64,000 bases of DNA, taken from NCBI GenBank assembly GCA_017590115.1, contig JAGGNK010003335.1, positions 4,030,001 through 4,094,000 of the forward strand, given 5' to 3'. The notes under the pieces were generated by a model. It was not told the origin of the DNA. It ran no database searches and saw only the letters and a list, made by a program, of their open reading frames with translations. This DNA comes from Montifringilla adamsi. Taxonomy: Eukaryota > Chordata > Aves > Passeriformes > Passeridae. Of this stretch, positions 59,341 through 64,000 are shown piece after piece; within the stretch, counting starts at the first letter, position 1, and each line of letters begins with the position of its first letter. The position numbers and the translations under genes are program-made.

Positions 59341-62300
59341 CACAACTCAGCACAAAGTAAGAAAATTTTACTTCTGACTTTCACAGGTGATTCATTTTCC
59401 ATGGTTGGTTTTAAATATCTTTTGTTCTGTGTATAAGAATAGTGATTTCTAGTCTTACTAACCTTTGCAGGTTTGGTGAAATGCATTATATTGTAAATCC
59501 TTTTTCTTCTACTTAAAAAAATTACAGAAAAAAAACCAAGTTTGCTGCAGATTTAAAAATCCCTTGAACTCTAATGTCTGTAAACAGTCTAGCACTGGTG
59601 CTGTGTCTGTTATGCTGACTACCCTGAAGCCACCCAAATTTATGAATGTTGAAGTCAATCTGTAATTTTGCTGTCACTCTTAATGTAAACACCATGGGCG
59701 AGATTTCCTTTTAAACCAACACCCTTCCTGCTCCCTTCCTATAATTGCACTCCCTTTCAAGTATGTCTTATTTGAGTGTAGGTATCTCACCAAGACCTGC
59801 TTAAAGTCCAGCCTTTTCACTGCCACAAGCTCTGAAGCTGGATGCTTGAAGGACATGTATGAGCTTTTTCTCTATCATAACATATATACTTAGAAAACTT
59901 AAATAATTTTCTGTACAGCAGAAACTAACCATCTTTTTAAAGAAAATCTGAGAAAAAAAAGCAAACTTAGAAAATAGCTCTTCTGATGAGTAGGTAATTT
60001 TTGGGTTTTGTAAATGATGTAGATTTGGAAACCATAGTTATTGAAAACTTGGTTCCCATATTATGCTAATCATGGCTGTATTCAAAATTTGTAGAACTGC
60101 ACCCATTTTCCTTTTTGTCTGCTTTTTGTCTGCTTTCTGCCCATGGTTTTGCTATCACTCTTAACTTCTTTCTCTGGATCTATATGATCCTTTCTGGACT
60201 CTACAGTAAGATTTGTGTCTCCAAGTTGCACAGTATAATGGAATTACACTTCCTAAAGCTTTGTGTTGCTGTCGGAGTTAATTTTAGGATGAGAGAAATT
60301 CAAAACAATACAGGCAAGCTCAGCAAATTCCTGCTGATCCATCACTGCTGTCTAAGGATAATGGTGGCTGAGGCAGATGCAACTCAGCTGCATCTGATCT
60401 GATCCCATTCCTCTCCATTAGGTTTATAAAGGATTATGCTTTGCTACTAGAACACCTAACATTCCTTTTGCAAAACTATCTCAGTGTCTGAAGAAGTCTA
60501 TATTCATGTTTAAGAGTGAGATCAGCATTTTGCAACCTAATTCAAATAGGCTTGCACTAAGATTGTAACAAAAGGGAGATTGCTGAGAGATTTCAAGTTT
60601 TTGTGTCTTTTCATTTTTTTTTCATAATGGGATTCAATTGTTCATAGGAATTTCTTGAATTATTGGTTTGTCTTTTATTTTAGCTTAACTTGGCACTTGA
60701 ATTTACCAACATTGTTTTTAAAGGAAGAAAAAAAAAAGAACTCTTAGGGTACAAAAATATTTTTCAAGGGATTAATTGTTCCAGCACACTTGCATGAAAA
60801 CTAGTTCTTGAGTTCTCATCTAATTTGGCTAATGAAACCTTTCTACTGAATGCTGAGATTTTCATATGGGATTTTTTTTAAGGAATGTGAAGTCACTAAA
60901 TATGAGTATATGTTAATACCCTCTGTGAATATCCCTTTGGCTGAACAGAATTGGAAGTTTTTTTGAAAGCCTGGCCTGCCACTGCCATTCCCATTTAATT
61001 TGCAATGTATGTCCCTTTGGCCATGTCCCTTCACTTCTACTTGAAGACAAACACTTCACAGAATAATCAGACAATTATTTATTGTAGATGTTTAGGATTA
61101 GTGAAATGTTTTGAAATAATTAGTTTGAAGGTTTCTGTGTATTTCTCATGTACATGTCTGCTTATCTTATATAGGTGTTAAGTAGCTTGCACACACATCT
61201 ACAATAAATGTTCATACTGTGAATGTTCACACAGGGACTGATGATGTGTTTTACATCACTGTTTCCTGTAAAAGCACAGCATAAAATGTTTAATGTCACA
61301 AAAGAAGGTCAAGTGAATGTCTTAATTAGATTTTTTTCAGAAATTGGGTGATCTGGCTTGGAATCAGTGTCATTCAATAATAATTAAAGAGTGTGGAAAA
61401 ATGAAGTCACTCGGTAAGAAGCAACTTGTCTCATAGTCAGCATAAGTAAACATCCCTTTAGTAAAGGAATGTTAGAGAAAAATTTATATTTGTTTCTGGT
61501 TTTCCAGATCTAAAAATGCATTATGCTGTTTGTCATTGTCATCTTTTCTTGACCTTTGATCTGCTGCCACTTATTTCCTCAACATCTTTTTCACATTTCC
61601 CAGAGTTTTTGTTATTTTATTTTCTAGCTTCAGGCCAGATTTATGGAGGTTCTTATTTACAAGCACAGATGTTTCAACCCACCTCTAGAATGACAGTGTG
61701 ACATGACTCCACCTGTTCGATGGAAAATCATGACATGTTTTTCTGACTTGTCCTCACACACAGCTCTATCTCATCTTTAGACAAAAACATACATGTTTTC
61801 CTTTTGCTGTCTCCTTTCTCAAAGAGAGCAGCTCTTTGATTTGTCTCCTGTGCATCACTGTTTTGCTCAGGCTTTTATCAAGGCATTTGCATCTAGGTTG
61901 TTATGATTATCGTGAGCCAAGATCTGTTTGATAGGCTTTCTTATCTCTGCAATCAGTAAGGCTTTTCTCCAGTATCTTCTTCTGGCCTATAGTTGCTGTA
62001 ATTTACATTACTGTTGGCCTAAAGCACTTTATGGAGTTATCCAGAATACCACTGTGAAAAGTAATTTGCCTCACAAATGCTTTTCCTTACCCTGTGACTT
62101 TATTGATGTGCCTTTCCTTACCTTTCACATCAAACACAATCTTATCTCTATTTTTATTTTACAGTCAACTTGTCCATAAGCAGCCAGTCAGAACCAAGAG
62201 ATCAGTCATCACATCCTGCACTTCTGATGTGAGCCTCTAATCTACATGTTCAAGCAAAGAAATGCTGTATTGATTGTTGGGTGTGATCATGCACAAGTAC

Positions 62301-64000
62301 TTCAGACAGACCTTTCTGGGGATCTCATGCCTCTAAGCTTAGATTTTTGTTTGCATGATTTTCAAATTTTTTTCATAGAATGGTGGTGACAGGCTTATCT
62401 GTCATATATCCATTTTGAAATTTTGCCAGATCAACTCTGAGATATGAAAACTTTTGTAAAGTAGGCTGTCATGGCTAAATATTCTGAATTTACTTCAGAA
62501 TATGGTTAACAGGTATGGTTTTCTAAAACACTGTGGCTACTGATGAACTTGCAGTGTAATATTATCTCATTGTAAGTTTGTTTTCCAGCATTTCACACTC
62601 AGACCTCATGAAATACGATGCACAGTTATGTTAACTTTTTTTAAAATTACATTTCAGAAGATTGTCTGTAACCATCTCCACCTTTGCTCTTTGAGACATG
62701 AATTGTCTTAATATTTCCAGTCAGTGGCTAAATTGTTTTACACTAGACCACTGTGGAGGTTCTCAGGATACCATATTTTACCTTTTATTTTTTCAAAAGC
62801 TTTTAATTGTTGAGATGCAGCAGTGGATCCCTGTCTTCTTCTTCTGGAGGGTTTTTGGTAAATCAAAGCACTGCTATGCAAATGCCCCTCTGACTGGAGC
62901 TTTTTCCATAGTACTTGACAATGGCACTGCATAAACTATTTACCAACAGTCACAGCCCTGATGGCAGAAATGACTGGGCTGTTCTTTAAGCTTGATTCAC
63001 AGGATACAATCTCTCATTAGATTTCTCTTTGTGAAGTGTTTATTTAATTAATGACAGCAGTGTCTCAGAAAATTTTCAAGCATAAAATTACTCTGGGTTT
63101 TCAGAAGAACAGTAAAAAAAATGTAACAGTCAAGGAGAAAAATAGCACCTAGGTAATTCCTTAATCTCATAACTTGTCATATAGGAAATGTTCAGATTAT
63201 TGAATTGTATTAATATATATGTCTAGCCAATATATTTGGAGTTTTTAAAATGAATGAGACATTGGAAAGTTAAAATTAACGTTGTTGTTATTTACTTGTA
63301 TTAGGTAACAAAAACTTATGGCTTCATTAAACTTCATTAAAATTTCGTTTTGAACCAACACGAGTAAATTAACTCACTATGAGGGTTAGAATTCAAATAA
63401 TTCTTTGTCTTGTTAGCCTAATAGTTGTTGCCCTTTGGAAAGGGTTTAGCTTTATTGTTTTTCAAATTTTTGTATGCATTCTGTAGGGTTGTTTATAGGT
63501 ATTTGATATAAACTATGAAAACTCTTGCCTTTGAAATTAAACCTTCAGTATTGCAGACTTTGTTTTTTACTAATTCCTTGAGGTAAATGTCACTTTCTCT
63601 TTATTCTGCAGAAGATGAAGAAATGTGTTTAAAATGTCTTTTAAAATGGTGTAAATATGGTGAAGAAAAGAATTATCTCACAACTTTCTTACTATAAACC
63701 CATATGTCCATCAGAAAAAAAGAACAATATAGTCAGAGATTGGGAGAAGCTGTTGACATAAATTTTGCCCTCCATCACATTCCTTTTTGACATAAAGCAT
63801 TGAGATTTGTGAGCTCTGTGGAGGTTTAGTATAATACAGCAGATGGCAGGAGCTGAAGAGGGTGAAAGCTGCTGAGGGACACTTGATCTAATTCTTCCTT
63901 CCCTAGCTTAGCCTGTAGATCATTGCCAGTAACTGTGCAAGACACCAGTTTGAGGTGGTGTGGAAGGGCTGCTGGCAAGGATAAAGGACAGTGGATCTTT

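Larger units (their letters stand above)
46001..64000. other. upstream spacer, no gene recognised (continued)
   Basis: Further intergenic-looking DNA to the right edge, with A-rich, TA and poly-T tracts listed separately. GC-richer patches occur at about 47280-47480, 53190-53480 and 59030-59340; each carries open frames on both strands but no recognisable domain. No terminal exon of GABRA1, the expected next gene upstream of GABRG2, was found, so it would lie beyond 64000. Confidence 0.55.

Overview
The window looks like nuclear DNA from a bird, or at least a sauropsid. It is AT-rich, has long introns and few repeats, and the only interspersed repeats I can name are 3' ends of CR1-type LINEs, the dominant retroposon of bird genomes. 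The species cannot be fixed from the sequence. There is no sign of bacterial, plasmid or phage organisation, and the many short open frames are chance frames in intronic and intergenic DNA.

The one gene I can support is GABRG2, the gamma-2 subunit of the GABA-A receptor, on the minus strand. Its first six coding exons are present in order from right to left: exon 1 (33666-33706), exon 2 (9033-9181), exon 3 (7389-7456), exon 4 (6412-6632), exon 5 (4021-4103) and exon 6 (3210-3347). All junctions are GT-AG and all phases join. Exon lengths 2-6 (149, 68, 221, 83, 138 nt) match the GABA-A subunit pattern as I recall it. Together they encode the signal peptide and most of the extracellular ligand-binding domain, ending just before the last extracellular strand and the membrane segments. 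Exons 7 onward lie beyond the left edge.

Layout: 1-3209 is part of intron 6; 3210-9181 holds exons 6 to 2; 9182-33665 is intron 1 (about 24.5 kb), with two CR1 pieces, a near-identical tandem duplication of about 410 bp carrying a CR1 tail, an (AAT)n microsatellite, a perfect 33-nt hairpin and a CpG island with a minisatellite just inside the exon 1 end. 33707 to about 34300 is the probable 5' UTR and promoter. From there to 64000 I see no gene, only microsatellites, homopurine tracts and a few GC-richer patches. In other vertebrates GABRA1 lies upstream of GABRG2, so this is probably the spacer between those genes.

Most worth a second look: the start of the GABRG2 reading frame, where mammal-like coding sequence extends 5' of the only usable ATG; a Val in the Cys-loop where mammalian gamma subunits have Glu; and the tandem duplication, which is either very recent or an assembly error. 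I found no convincing new biological system.
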